Source of the DNA: Jiella flava
Lineage (GTDB): Bacteria; Pseudomonadota; Alphaproteobacteria; Rhizobiales; Rhizobiaceae
DNA length: 64,000 nucleotides
Reading direction: 5' to 3'
Assembly (NCBI RefSeq): GCF_017349315.1
Contig: NZ_JAFMPP010000008.1
Coordinates: 124,001 to 188,000 of the forward strand
The notes beneath the pieces are model-generated. The model had not been told where the DNA came from, did not search any database, and saw only the letters and a list, made by a program, of their open reading frames with translations. A program made the position numbers and the translations under genes. Positions 42,187-51,940 of this stretch are shown piece after piece (positions within the stretch are counted from its first letter, which is position 1; each line of letters begins with the position of its first letter).

Positions 42187-42812
42187 CAAATCACCCGAAT
42201 GAGATAGACGAAGGTGAAGACGCCGATCCAGATGACGTCCAGGAAGTGCCAGAACATCGACAGGCACATCAGGCGGCGGCGGTTGGCTTCGATCAGGCCG
42301 CGCTTGTAGACCTGTACCATCAGCGTGATCATCCAGATGATGCCGAAGGTCACGTGCAGGCCGTGGGTGCCGACGAGGGTGAAGAAGCCGGACAGGAAGC
42401 CGCTGCGCTCGGGCGAGGCGCCCTCATGGATCAGGCCAGCGAATTCGTAAAGCTCGATGCCGACAAAGCACGCGCCGAACAGGGCGGTAACGATCAGCCA
42501 GCCGAGCACCGCTTCCTTCTTGCGGTTCTGCATGGCGATCATCGAAAAGCCGTAGGTGATCGACGAGAACAAGAGCATCGCCGTGTTGACGGCCAGAAGC
42601 GGCAGCTCGAAGATCTCGTCCGGGCGCGGGCCGGCGGCGTAATTTCCGGCCAGGACGCCGTAGGTCGCGAACAGGACAGCGAAGATGAGGCAGTCGCTCA
42701 TCAGATAGATCCAGAAACCGAGCATCGTGCTCGATCCCGGGGCATGTTCATGTTCGTCGAGGTCGAAGAAGACCGGCGTGCCGATCTCCTGACTCTGGAT
42801 TGCTTCAGACAT
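42186..42812 (-). CDS. cyoC: Cytochrome o ubiquinol oxidase subunit III
   Basis: 208-residue heme-copper oxidase subunit III with five membrane helices; family blocks are [70 protein letters not shown], and [22 protein letters not shown], ending [23 protein letters not shown] 42812 starts three bases after the cyoB stop. It stabilises the oxidase core and may guide oxygen. Confidence 0.95.
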   Translation of the reverse strand: MSEAIQSQEIGTPVFFDLDEHEHAPGSSTMLGFWIYLMSDCLIFAVLFATYGVLAGNYAAGPRPDEIFELPLLAVNTAMLLFSSITYGFSMIAMQNRKKEAVLGWLIVTALFGACFVGIELYEFAGLIHEGASPERSGFLSGFFTLVGTHGLHVTFGIIWMITLMVQVYKRGLIEANRRRLMCLSMFWHFLDVIWIGVFTFVYLIRVI

Positions 42813-42815
42813 CAA

Positions 42816-44819
42816 TTAACTCCGCGAAGCCAGGGCATCGGCGAAGGACTTTTCCGACGCCGCGACCTCGTCCGCCGGGATGTGATAGTCCCGGTCGTAG
42901 TTGAAGGTGTGCCCGATGGCCGTCGCGATCAGAGCGACGAAGCTCACGAAGGCCAGCCACCAGATGTACCAGATCAGGGCAAAGCCGCAGATCGTCGAGA
43001 GCGCCGCCAGGACAACGCCGGCTCCGGTGTTCTTCGGCATGTGGATCGGCTTGAAGCCTTCCATCGGCCGGCTGAAGCCGCGCCTCTTCATGTCGGCATA
43101 GGCGTCGAGGTCATGGACAACCGGGGTGAAGGCGAAGTTGTAGTGCGGCGGCGGCGAGGAAGTCGCCCATTCCAGCGTTCGGCCGTTCCAAGGATCGCCG
43201 GTTGTGTCGGCGAGCTCGTGACGCTTGCGGATCGAGACGAAGATTTGCAGCAGGAACGCACCGATGCCGCAGGCGATCAGCGCCGCACCGAAGGCGGCGA
43301 TGATGAACCAGATGTGCAGCGAGGGATCGTGGAACACCCGCAGGCGGCGTGTCACACCCATCAGGCCGAGCACGTAGAGCGGCATGAAGGCGAAGTAGAA
43401 GCCGATCACCCAGAACCAGAAGCTGACCTTTCCCCAGAACGGATCCAGCTTGAAGCCGAAGGCCTTTGGAAACCAGTAGTTGATCGCCGCGAACATGCCG
43501 AACAGCACGCCGCCGATGATCACGTTGTGGAAGTGGGCGACCAGGAACAGCGAGTTGTGGACGGTGAAGTCGACTGGGGGAACGGCGAGGAGAACGCCGG
43601 TCATGCCGCCGAGGGTGAAGGTCACCAGGAAGGCGATCGTCCACATGATCGGCAACTCGAAACGCACCCGCCCCTTATACATGGTGAAGAGCCAGTTGAA
43701 GATCTTCGCCCCCGTCGGGATCGAGATGATCATCGTGGTGATTCCGAAGAAGGAGTTCACGCTGGCGCCGTTGCCCATGGTGAAGAAGTGGTGGAGCCAC
43801 ACGAGATAGGCGAGGATGGTGATGACCACCGTCGCGTAGACCATCGAGGTGTAGCCGAACAGGCGCTTGTCCGAAAAGGTCGCGGTGACTTCGGAGAACA
43901 CGCCGAAGGCCGGCAGGATGAGGATGTAGACCTCCGGATGACCCCAGATCCAGATGAGGTTGAAGTACATCATCGAGTTGCCGCCGAGGTCGTTCGTGAA
44001 GAAGTGCATTCCCGCGTAACGGTCGAGCGACAGGAGGGCGAGGACGGCGGTCAGGACCGGGAAGGAGGCGACGATCAGGATGTTGGTGCACAGCGACGTC
44101 CAGGTGAAGACGGGCATGCGCATCATGGTCATGCCGGGCGCCCGCATCTTGATGATCGTCACCAGGAAATTCACGCCGGAAAGCAAGGTGCCGACACCGG
44201 CGATCTGCAGACCCCAGATGTAATAGTCGACGCCAACCCCGGGACTGTTCGAGGCCTCTGCCAGCGGCGGGAAGGCGAGCCAGCCGGTCCGGGCGAACTC
44301 GCCGATGAAAAGCGAGGCCATGATCAGCACCACGCCGCCGGCGGTCATCCAGAAACTGAAATTGTTGAGGAAGGGGAAGGCGACGTCGCGGGCGCCGATT
44401 TGCAGCGGCACGACGATGTTCATGATCCCGACGATCAGCGGCATCGCCACAAAGAAGATCATGATCACGCCGTGAGCGGTGAAGACCTGATCGTAGTGAT
44501 GCGACGGCAGGAAGCCCTGTGAGCCGTTGAAGGCCAGCGCTTGCTGGGTACGCATCATCAGCGCGTCGGCGAAGCCGCGGAGCAGCATGACGATCGCCAG
44601 CACCATGTACATGACGCCGATGCGCTTGTGGTCGACGCTGGTGAACCACTCTTTCCAAAGATAGCCCCAGAGTCGGAAATAGGTGAGGGCGCCGACCACC
44701 GCGGCGCCGCCGATGGCGACGGCGAGAAACGTCCCGATGAGGATCGGCTCGTGATACGGGATCGAATCGAGCGTCAGGCGCCCGAAGATCAGCCTTGTGA
44801 GATCCGTATTGCCCAGCAT
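42816..44819 (-). CDS. cyoB: Cytochrome o ubiquinol oxidase subunit I
   Basis: 667-residue heme-copper oxidase subunit I of the bo3 type, matching E. coli CyoB in length. The CuB histidine and cross-linked tyrosine lie in [16 protein letters not shown] near residue 290, and the next CuB histidines in [11 protein letters not shown]; the heme ligands are in [11 protein letters not shown] and [11 protein letters not shown]. It reduces oxygen with ubiquinol electrons and pumps protons. [25 protein letters not shown] is the quinol-oxidase variant of the loop. Confidence 0.97.
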   Translation of the reverse strand: MLGNTDLTRLIFGRLTLDSIPYHEPILIGTFLAVAIGGAAVVGALTYFRLWGYLWKEWFTSVDHKRIGVMYMVLAIVMLLRGFADALMMRTQQALAFNGSQGFLPSHHYDQVFTAHGVIMIFFVAMPLIVGIMNIVVPLQIGARDVAFPFLNNFSFWMTAGGVVLIMASLFIGEFARTGWLAFPPLAEASNSPGVGVDYYIWGLQIAGVGTLLSGVNFLVTIIKMRAPGMTMMRMPVFTWTSLCTNILIVASFPVLTAVLALLSLDRYAGMHFFTNDLGGNSMMYFNLIWIWGHPEVYILILPAFGVFSEVTATFSDKRLFGYTSMVYATVVITILAYLVWLHHFFTMGNGASVNSFFGITTMIISIPTGAKIFNWLFTMYKGRVRFELPIMWTIAFLVTFTLGGMTGVLLAVPPVDFTVHNSLFLVAHFHNVIIGGVLFGMFAAINYWFPKAFGFKLDPFWGKVSFWFWVIGFYFAFMPLYVLGLMGVTRRLRVFHDPSLHIWFIIAAFGAALIACGIGAFLLQIFVSIRKRHELADTTGDPWNGRTLEWATSSPPPHYNFAFTPVVHDLDAYADMKRRGFSRPMEGFKPIHMPKNTGAGVVLAALSTICGFALIWYIWWLAFVSFVALIATAIGHTFNYDRDYHIPADEVAASEKSFADALASRS

Positions 44820-44876
44820 GGATTTATCTCTGTGTGTAAGATCGCAAGGTCCGGCGATGATCGCCGGACCGTTCGG

Positions 44877-45977
44877 TCAGTTCGTATGAAGTTGCGGCGG
44901 GGCGACGCTACCTTGGCCGGCGTTCGAGCCGGCGTCGGGTTTTAATTCGTCGCTGTGCGGCTTGTAATTCGAGGCCGGCGCGGTGGCACCCTGGGCCTCG
45001 AGGGTATGGCCGTAGGCATCCAGATCGTAGGTGTTGTGCGTCAGGCGATTGACGTCGATCGTCTTGCCGGCGTCCATCTTGCCTTGGTTGATGTCGACGA
45101 TCTGCTGCATGCAGAGCTTACCCTTCGGGACGCACATGCCGACCACCCGGTCGAACAGGCTCTTGTCGACCGACGTGTAGTAGGTGACCGGCACGTCCTG
45201 GCTCGGCTTGGCGAGATCGAGATAGGCCGCCCTGTCGAGCGTCTTCTTCGAGGCCTTCAGATTGTTGATCCAGGCCTCGAAATCGCCCTTCTTCTGGCCA
45301 TAGAACTTGAAGCTCATGTCGGAGAAGCCGGCGCCGTTATATTGCGAGGCGAAGCCGTCGTAGACACCCGGCTTATTGATGACGGCGTGCAGCTTGGTTT
45401 CCATGCCGGGCATCGAGTAAACCATGCCGGCCAGCGTCGGGATGTAAAAGGCGTTCATCACCGTGTCGGCGGTGAGATCGAACTGGATCGGCCGGTTCAC
45501 CGGCGCCGCCAGCTCGTTGACCGTCGCAACGCCGTATTGCGGGTAGATAAACAGCCATTTCCAGTTCAGCGCGACGACCTGTACCTCGAGCGGATCCTGC
45601 TTGAGATCGACCTGCTGGCTGGCAGTGACCTTATCGAGCGGGCGGAACGGATCGAGCAGATGGGTGCCGACCCATGTCACCGCGCCAAGGACGATGATGA
45701 TCAGCAGCGGCACGGTCCAGATCACCAATTCGAGCTTGGTGGAGTGATTCCAATCGGCATCGTAATCGGCCTTCTTATTGGAAGCCCGATAGCGCCACGG
45801 AATATAGAGCGACATGACGATGACCGGCACGATGACGATCAACATCAAGCCGGTGGCGATCAGCAGCATGTCGCGTTGCCGCGCTGCAATATCACCGTTG
45901 GGAAACAGCAGGGCGGAATCACAGGCGCTCAACAGAAGGGGGAGCGATAGGACTGCGAGAAGGCGAAAGGGACGCAA
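44877..45977 (-). CDS. cyoA: Cytochrome o ubiquinol oxidase subunit II (lipoprotein)
   Basis: 366 residues from a TTG at 45977 with GAGG upstream, giving the lipoprotein signal MRPFRLLAVLSLPLLLSAC with lipid-modified Cys19. A GTG at 46046 would add 23 residues but lacks a ribosome site and spoils the signal. Two further membrane helices (MLLIATGLMLIVIVPVIVMSLYIPW and LVIWTVPLLIIIVLGAVTW) lead to a cupredoxin domain without CuA ligands, as expected for a quinol oxidase (LNWKWLFIYPQYGVATVNELA). The C-terminal region is extended relative to E. coli. Confidence 0.93.
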   Translation of the reverse strand: MRPFRLLAVLSLPLLLSACDSALLFPNGDIAARQRDMLLIATGLMLIVIVPVIVMSLYIPWRYRASNKKADYDADWNHSTKLELVIWTVPLLIIIVLGAVTWVGTHLLDPFRPLDKVTASQQVDLKQDPLEVQVVALNWKWLFIYPQYGVATVNELAAPVNRPIQFDLTADTVMNAFYIPTLAGMVYSMPGMETKLHAVINKPGVYDGFASQYNGAGFSDMSFKFYGQKKGDFEAWINNLKASKKTLDRAAYLDLAKPSQDVPVTYYTSVDKSLFDRVVGMCVPKGKLCMQQIVDINQGKMDAGKTIDVNRLTHNTYDLDAYGHTLEAQGATAPASNYKPHSDELKPDAGSNAGQGSVAPPQLHTN

Positions 45978-46172
45978 TGGAGCGGCCTCGTATTGAACTG
46001 GATCGGAATGTGGGTAGCCCGGCGGGAACCGGTCATTGACTGCCACACGGCGCTGGTATTGAACAAAACGCGCAGTGCCTCAACCCCCTTTTCGGTGACA
46101 CGGCGCCACCTTACACGTCGTTAATGTGCGGCACGCTTGCCGCTTGACCCTATTCGTGCTTGGGATCGCAGA

Positions 46173-47492
46173 ATGAGCGAGACAGTTGCCCACCCCCATT
46201 TCGCAGATGCACCCGAAGCGCGGGACGTTGGAGGGCATGCCCTCAATCCCAGCGAGATCGCGATCGGCGTCGTCATTGGACGAACGTCTGAGTTTTTTGA
46301 CTTCTTCGTGTTCGCGATCGCCTCGGTTCTGGTCTTTCCGCAGCGAATCTTTCCGTTCGTGACGCCGGTCACCGGCGTTTTGTATTCCTTCGCGATCTTC
46401 GCGCTGGCCTTTCTTGCCCGTCCCTTCGGAACCTGGCTGTTTATGACGATCGACCGTCTGCACGGCAAGGCGACGAAGCTGACGATCGCGCTGCTGATGC
46501 TCGGCACCTCGACGGTGGTCGTGGCCTTTCTGCCGACCTACGATCAGATCGGCCCTGCGGCGATCTGGCTGTTGGCCCTGCTTCGGATCGGCCAGGGCCT
46601 CGCCATCGGCGGATCATGGGATGGTCTGGCCTCGCTGCTTGCCATGAACGCCCCGGAAAATCAGCGCGGCTGGTGGGCGATGGTGCCGCAGCTCGGCGCG
46701 CCGTTCGGCCTTGTCGTCGCCTCGGGCCTGTTCGCCTTCTTCCATGGTTTTCTGCCGTCCGAGCAGTTCTACGAGTGGGGCTGGCAGTTTCCGTTCTTCG
46801 TCGCCTTCGCGATCAATGTCGTGGCGCTCTTTGCCCGCCTGCGCATCGTCGTGACGCCGGAATATGTGCATCAGTTCGAGCGCCGCGAGTTGCAGGCGAC
46901 CCGCGTGCGCAAAACCCTCCGGCAATATTCGAAATACATCATCGTTGGCGCCTTCGCTCCGCTGGCGAGCTTCGCGATGTTCCACATGGTGACGGTGTTC
47001 CCGCTGTCCTGGGTCGATCTCTTCACCGACGAGAACGTTACCCACTTCCTGATCATCGAGGCCGTTGGCGCCGCCATCGGCGCGGTTGCGATCGTCGCCT
47101 CGGGCATCCTCGCTGACAAATACGGGCGACGCCAGTTGCTGGGGATGACGGCCTTGTTCATCGCCATCTTCAGCGGATTCGCCCCGTCGCTGCTGGCGCA
47201 GGGCGCTGCCGGCGAGATCATCTACATGGTCTTCGGCTTTATCCTGCTGGGTGTGTCCTTCGGCCAGTGCTCGGGCGCCGTCGCCTCAAACTTCCCGCGC
47301 AACTATCGCTACACCGGCTCGGCCTTGGTATCGGATCTGGCCTGGCTGTTCGGCGCGGGATTTGCCCCCTTCGTGGCGCTCTACCTCTCCTATCATCTCG
47401 GACTGGTGGCCTCGGGCCTCTATCTGTTGTCGGGCGCGGTCGGAACCATGCTGGCCCTGCGCTACAACAACTTGCTCGAAAATCGCGGCTGA
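46173..47492 (+). CDS. MFS transporter, metabolite:H+ symporter type
   Basis: 439-residue transporter with about twelve hydrophobic segments. The block IGVVIGRTSEFFDFFVFAIASVLVFPQRIFPF, the loop LARPFGTWLF-MTIDRLHGKA, and RIGQGLAIGGSWDGLASLLAMNAPENQRGWWAMVPQLGAP follow the MHS (ShiA/ProP-like) pattern. Second-half loop ILADKYGRRQLL is the repeated MFS motif A. ATG 46173 is used in preference to an upstream TTG. It is divergent from cyoA; such transporters are often next to cyo operons in alphaproteobacteria, but the substrate is unknown. Confidence 0.92.
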   Translation: MSETVAHPHFADAPEARDVGGHALNPSEIAIGVVIGRTSEFFDFFVFAIASVLVFPQRIFPFVTPVTGVLYSFAIFALAFLARPFGTWLFMTIDRLHGKATKLTIALLMLGTSTVVVAFLPTYDQIGPAAIWLLALLRIGQGLAIGGSWDGLASLLAMNAPENQRGWWAMVPQLGAPFGLVVASGLFAFFHGFLPSEQFYEWGWQFPFFVAFAINVVALFARLRIVVTPEYVHQFERRELQATRVRKTLRQYSKYIIVGAFAPLASFAMFHMVTVFPLSWVDLFTDENVTHFLIIEAVGAAIGAVAIVASGILADKYGRRQLLGMTALFIAIFSGFAPSLLAQGAAGEIIYMVFGFILLGVSFGQCSGAVASNFPRNYRYTGSALVSDLAWLFGAGFAPFVALYLSYHLGLVASGLYLLSGAVGTMLALRYNNLLENRG

Positions 47493-47882
47493 GCCCGGGG
47501 CTGCGCCGCCAGCTTCCGCCTCTCACCTCCGCATCGGAGCTGCAAACGGGCCGGCTGAGAGCTGCCGGTCCGATTTGATTCGGGCAGGTCGGCCACGGCG
47601 TCGCGCCGTCATGACCGTTATCCCGCCGCGGCTCCCCATGTTTACGCATTTTAGAAATGCACTAAATGCATGGCTGGCGAAGGGATGATGGGACGCAAGA
47701 CCATGCGCCGATAACGCCCGGCGCCATCGATATTGGCTGCCGGCCGCGATGAGCGGCACGAGCGCTCGAAACGGAGCGTAACCGAGACGTCTTGAAGCGG
47801 GCCGCGAGCACGAAGCGTTATCGCGCAGATCATCACGGGGTGACCGCCGCAAGCGCGATGCCTTGGCGCGCAAGTGCTCGTG
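47493..47882. other. Intergenic region without supported gene
   Basis: 390 bp between convergent MFS and GNAT genes. The only structure noted is a short inverted repeat GCATTT-TAG-AAATGC at 47646-47660 followed by a second AAATGCA. No convincing ORF, terminator or RNA gene was seen. Confidence 0.6.
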
Positions 47883-48509
47883 TCAGTCGCTTGTGGCAGG
47901 CTCAAACAGCGGCACCTGCGGCGCGGTCTCTCTCGGAAACAGGCCGATGAGGCGCGGATCGTCGGCAAGCTCCAGCATTTGGCGCACCGGTGTGAAACCG
48001 GCCCGGTGATAAAAGGCCATCGCCCGCGGGTGGTCGATCGTGTTGGTGTGCAGCCAGAGCCGCTCGATCCCGCGGCCGAAGGCGAAGCGCACCAGCTGGG
48101 ACATCATGACATGGGCGGCGCCCGAGCCGGCAAGCTCCGGCGTGACGCCGAAATAGACGAGTTCGGCGGCGCCTTTCTGGGAAAAGTCGAGTTCGGCGAT
48201 GCCCTGTGCCGTCCCGTCGACGAACAGCGCGTGGATCACCGTGGCCGGGCTGGTGATCTTGGCGGTGATCGCATCAGGGCTCTGGATCAGGCGCTGGTAC
48301 CAGAGATGATGCGAGCCGACGCGGCGAATCAGATCGCTGTACCAGTCGAGGTCCGGGGCTTCGACAAGCGCAAAGCGCCAGCCTGGTTGATCGATTGCGA
48401 TATGAGATCCAGTCTCCGGCGGCTCCCGCCGCTCCAGAATCGTCGCGATTGCGGCGATTTTGCCGAGGGGAATGTCGGTGAAACCGTCGGGCAGGACCAT
48501 TGAAACCAT
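47883..48509 (-). CDS. GNAT-family N-acetyltransferase
   Basis: About 208 residues. The acetyl-CoA site region is AELVYFGVTPELAGSGAAHVMMSQLVRFAF, a slightly altered R/Q-x-x-G-x-G/A motif, followed by LWLHTNTIDHPRAMAFYHRAGFTPVRQ, the classic GNAT C-terminal strand-helix. ATG 48509 or the one three codons later (48500) may be the start. Substrate is unknown. It has a repeat-filled gap upstream. Confidence 0.88.
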   Translation of the reverse strand: MVSMVLPDGFTDIPLGKIAAIATILERREPPETGSHIAIDQPGWRFALVEAPDLDWYSDLIRRVGSHHLWYQRLIQSPDAITAKITSPATVIHALFVDGTAQGIAELDFSQKGAAELVYFGVTPELAGSGAAHVMMSQLVRFAFGRGIERLWLHTNTIDHPRAMAFYHRAGFTPVRQMLELADDPRLIGLFPRETAPQVPLFEPATSD

Positions 48510-48655
48510 CTCACGTGAGGGACCGATCCGCGGCCGCGCGCAGGCGGCGGGGCTTTGATTGCCCGATAGCGGGCATGTGCGCGGAAAGCAACGCCGCGTC
48601 GTGCATCGGGAGACGTAAAGCCTTTGCACTTCAATGTCGTCCGCGCTTCAGTTTG

Positions 48656-48759
48656 GAGCATGATGGTGCCGACAGGTTGTAGGACGTTTCGGGTCACATC
48701 ATGCGGCAAAACAAGGGCTTGGAGCGAAGTGGCGATACCGGTGAATTGCATTGCGCTAA
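48656..48759. repeat. Interspersed intergenic repeat, family B, copy 2
   Basis: 104 bp matching 37879-37980, with an identical central run (GACGTTTCGGGTCACATCAT) and similar ends. It is joined directly to a family A copy, giving a composite that fills most of the 486-bp gap between the GNAT and Hsp70-like genes. Confidence 0.7.
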
Positions 48760-48858
48760 CGCGCCGGGCGTCCGATCGGACACACGGTGGACGCGCGATC
48801 GGATGGAGTCTCAGCATTGGGCTTTGCCGAAAATCGATTTCGATTTTCCGGCCGATGC
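48760..48858 (+). repeat. Interspersed intergenic repeat, family A, copy 4
   Basis: Same order as the copy at 22354: a GC-rich hairpin part, then GGCTTTGCCGAAAATCG, CGATTTTCCGG and CCGATGC. Its hairpin half is more diverged. The remaining 48859-48995 shows no gene. Confidence 0.6.
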
Positions 48859-48995
48859 TGTAGAGACGCCGCTCGCTTCGATTTGCGCCGCTGGAGCAGC
48901 ACGCGCTTTCAGTTCCGTGTTTCGATTTCGTCTGCGTCTCCTCGTCGCCTGATCTTCTGCGGAGGGGCGTTTCGATTTCTGCCAGAGCGTTCGTC

Positions 48996-50291
48996 ATGCC
49001 AAACCTTTTCGCCGGGCTCGATTTCGGCACCACCAATTCAACGCTCGCACTTGCCGCGGCTGCCGGCGTCCAGGGTGCGCCGCGACTGCTGGCGCTGGAA
49101 GGGGAGGCCTCGACCTTGCCCTCGGCGTTGTTCTTTAGCTTCGAGGATGGGGACACCTATTTCGGCCGCGCCGCGGTCTTTGAATATGTCGATGGCGCCG
49201 AGGGGCGGTTCATGCGCGCCTTGAAGTCGGTGCTCGGGTCCTCGCTGATGGAGGAGACGACGCGGGTTGGCCGCGAGCGCCTGAGTTTCGTCGCGTTGAT
49301 CGGCCGCTTCCTGGCCCATCTGCGCGCCAAGCTGGAGGCGGAAGCCGAATATGCCGCAGCGACAGGCGAGGGGCGCGTCATGCTCGATCAGGTGGTGCTC
49401 GGCCGCCCGGTGCGCTTCGTCGACGACGACGATGCGGCCGATCGGGCGGCGCAGGACCAGCTGGAGCAGGCGGCGCGGGGTGTCGGCTTCTCAGATATCG
49501 CCTTCCAATACGAACCGGTCGCGGCGGCACTCTATTATGAACGTACGATCGCCGCCGAGGAACTCGCCTTGGTGGTCGATATCGGTGGCGGCACCTCCGA
49601 CTTCACCGTGGTGCGCCTGTCGCCGCGCCGGGCAGCGGCCTTGGATCGCAGCAGCGACATTTTGAGCTTCACCGGCGTCCATGTCGGCGGAACCGATTTC
49701 GATCGGCTGTTCTCGATCGCGCAAGTGATGCCGCATTTCGGTCTCGGCAGCGACACCGCCGACGGCAAACGTCGGCTGCCGGTCTGGTACTTCAACGACA
49801 TGGCGACATGGCACCGAATCAACACGCTGTATACGCCGGCGATCGCTCGCGACATCAAAGCGCTCGAACGCGAGGCGGCCGAGCCAACGCGGCTGGCGCG
49901 GTTCGGCCATCTCCTCGCCCATCGCTCCGGACATCGTCTCGCCGGCGCCGTGGAGAGTGCCAAGATCGCGCTGAGCGACGCGGAATCGACCGAGGTGGTG
50001 CTGACCGAGCCCGGCTTGTCGTTCAAGGCGACGACGAACCGTTCGGCCTTCGAGGCGGCGACGGCGGATCTCGTCGGGCGGATCTTAAACGCCATCGAGG
50101 CGGCGCTTCGCGGCGCCGGAGTCTCGGCTGGAGCGATCGAGACGGTGATCCTCACGGGCGGCGGCGCCCAGGTGCCGGCGGTTCGCCAAGCGGTCGTCGC
50201 GAAATTTCCCGAGGCGCGGATCACCCAGTCGGATGCCTTCGGTTCGGTCGGTCTCGGTCTCGGCCTCGACGCCGCGCGCAAGTTCGGCTGA
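48996..50291 (+). CDS. Hsp70-like ATPase without substrate domain (YegD type)
   Basis: 431-residue actin/Hsp70-fold protein. Phosphate 1 is LFAGLDFGTTNSTLALA, phosphate 2 LALVVDIGGGTSDFTVVRL near residue 190, and the adenosine motif ETVILTGGGAQVPAVRQAV near the C terminus. The protein ends there, so it has the nucleotide-binding domain but no peptide-binding domain, as in YegD. It has an FEPV-like QYEPVAAALYYE segment. Role unknown; no DnaJ or GrpE partner is adjacent. Confidence 0.9.
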   Translation: MPNLFAGLDFGTTNSTLALAAAAGVQGAPRLLALEGEASTLPSALFFSFEDGDTYFGRAAVFEYVDGAEGRFMRALKSVLGSSLMEETTRVGRERLSFVALIGRFLAHLRAKLEAEAEYAAATGEGRVMLDQVVLGRPVRFVDDDDAADRAAQDQLEQAARGVGFSDIAFQYEPVAAALYYERTIAAEELALVVDIGGGTSDFTVVRLSPRRAAALDRSSDILSFTGVHVGGTDFDRLFSIAQVMPHFGLGSDTADGKRRLPVWYFNDMATWHRINTLYTPAIARDIKALEREAAEPTRLARFGHLLAHRSGHRLAGAVESAKIALSDAESTEVVLTEPGLSFKATTNRSAFEAATADLVGRILNAIEAALRGAGVSAGAIETVILTGGGAQVPAVRQAVVAKFPEARITQSDAFGSVGLGLGLDAARKFG

Positions 50292-50324
50292 GAGCCTGCG
50301 ACGAAAGCGCTCTGGCCGCTCGGT

Positions 50325-51452
50325 TCACATCATGATGACGTGACGAACCGTCCGGCCCTCGGCGAGGGCGTCAAGCGCTGGATTGATATCGTCGAGTGAG
50401 CCTCGGCTGGTCAGCAGCCGGTCGACCGGCAAGAGGCCGGCGCGGAACAGGGCGATGTAGCGCGGGATGTCGCGGCTCGGCACGCAGCTGCCGATGTAGC
50501 TGCCCTTCAAGGTGCGCTCTTCAGCAACCAGCAAGACCGGCGACAGGGCGAGGCGCTCGCTCGGTGCGGCGAGTCCGCCGGTCACCGTCTGACCACCCCG
50601 GCGGGTGATGCGATAGGCAAAGTCGAGCGCCGGCACCGCGCCCGCGAGCTCGATTGCGACATCGACGCCGCCGGCGGTCAGCGCCTTCACCCGGGCTTCG
50701 GCGTCTGTGTCGCGCGGGTCGACAGCATGGCTGGCGCCAAGCTCCAATGCAAGTTGGCGTTTTTCGGCGATCGGGTCGACGGCGATGATCGTCGCCGCGC
50801 CGCAGGCTCGCGCGCCGAGCAGGGCGGCCAGCCCAACGCCGCCGAGGCCGATCACCGCGATGCTCTGGCCGGCTTTAAGATGGGCGGTGTTTACCACCGC
50901 GCCGACGCCGGTCAGCACCGCGCAGCCGAACAGGGCGGCGTGTTCGAAAGGCAGCTCCCGGTCGATCTTGACCAGCGAGCGCCGCGAGACGACCGCCGCT
51001 TCGGCAAAGGCCGAGACGCCGATGTGATGGTTGACGGGCGCGCCGCGATAGGAGAGGCGTCTCGCGCCGCCGAGCAGCGTGCCCGCACCATTGGCCGCCG
51101 CGCCCGGTTCGCAGAGCGCCGGGCGGCCTTCGGCGCAAGGGGCGCAGTGGCCGCAGGACGGAACGAAGACCATCACCACGTGATCGCCAACGGCAAGATC
51201 GTCGACGCCCTCGCCAAGGGCCTCGACTACGCCGGCAGCCTCGTGGCCGAGCGCCATAGGCACCGGCCTTGGCCGCGCGCCGTTCACCACCGAGAGGTCG
51301 GAATGGCACAGGCCCGCCGCCTTGATCCGCACCAACACCTCGCCGCGCCCCGGTGCTTCGAGTTCGAGCGACTCGATGGTGAGCGGCTTGGTCTCGGCGT
51401 AGGGCCCGGCGAAGGGGGATTCATGGAGGACGGCGGCGCGGATCGTGATCAA
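50325..51452 (-). CDS. Zinc-dependent alcohol dehydrogenase family protein
   Basis: 375-residue medium-chain dehydrogenase. Catalytic zinc ligands are in GLCHSDLS and MALGHEAAG; the structural zinc cysteines are in PSCGHCAPCAEGRPALCEPG; the NAD-binding turn is IAVIGLGGVGLAALLGARACGA. The layout is that of class III-type alcohol dehydrogenases. The start is a TTG at 51452, with GAGG about 11 bases before it. It stands alone on the minus strand. A repeat lies just upstream. Confidence 0.92.
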   Translation of the reverse strand: MITIRAAVLHESPFAGPYAETKPLTIESLELEAPGRGEVLVRIKAAGLCHSDLSVVNGARPRPVPMALGHEAAGVVEALGEGVDDLAVGDHVVMVFVPSCGHCAPCAEGRPALCEPGAAANGAGTLLGGARRLSYRGAPVNHHIGVSAFAEAAVVSRRSLVKIDRELPFEHAALFGCAVLTGVGAVVNTAHLKAGQSIAVIGLGGVGLAALLGARACGAATIIAVDPIAEKRQLALELGASHAVDPRDTDAEARVKALTAGGVDVAIELAGAVPALDFAYRITRRGGQTVTGGLAAPSERLALSPVLLVAEERTLKGSYIGSCVPSRDIPRYIALFRAGLLPVDRLLTSRGSLDDINPALDALAEGRTVRHVIMM

Positions 51453-51470
51453 GGCGGAGGGTCCTCTACA

Positions 51471-51568
51471 GCATCGGCCCGAAAATCGGAGTCGCTTTTC
51501 GGCAAAGCACGATGCGTCAATTCAAAGTGCTGGAGCGCCCTGCATTCGATAGGATGCAGGGCGCTCCA
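51471..51568 (-). repeat. Interspersed intergenic repeat, family A, copy 3
   Basis: Near-exact reverse complement of the copy at 22354: GCATCGGCCCGAAAATCGG, TTTTCGGCAAAGCACGATG, then a 15-bp stem TGGAGCGCCCTGCAT / ATGCAGGGCGCTCCA. The rest of the gap to the IalB gene (51569-51940) shows no supported gene. Confidence 0.75.
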
Positions 51569-51940
51569 AGGTCGACTGGCCGGTTCGCGATGACCTCGGA
51601 GAGGCCGCAGGCTGCACCGGACTTGCTATCATGCGCAGAGTAACGGGATTTTTCAAAAAGCCGAGGGGCTGTCTTCGGCAAAGCGTGTCTCAAAGGACGG
51701 AGGGTTGCCAACGGCCGCCGACGGGTGCGGCGGTCGGCGCCGAGGCGCGCGCGGACGACGCCGGGATTGTCGGTGTGGCGGGAGCTTGGCGCAGCCCGGC
51801 AAACGGCTACGCTCTTTGGCAAAGACTTCGGTTGCGTGCGATCTTAAAGCCCTCAAACGGCCGCATTTGCGAAAGACGTCCGAGGCCGCTATGGAACCAG
51901 CCATAAAGTCGCAATGAACGCGCCGAAAGGATATGAGGCC

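Noticed and set aside
42246-44522. 758-codon plus-strand ORF opposite cyoC and cyoB
   Set aside because: Shadow frame; very rich in Asp, Glu, His and Arg, the complement of membrane-protein codons.
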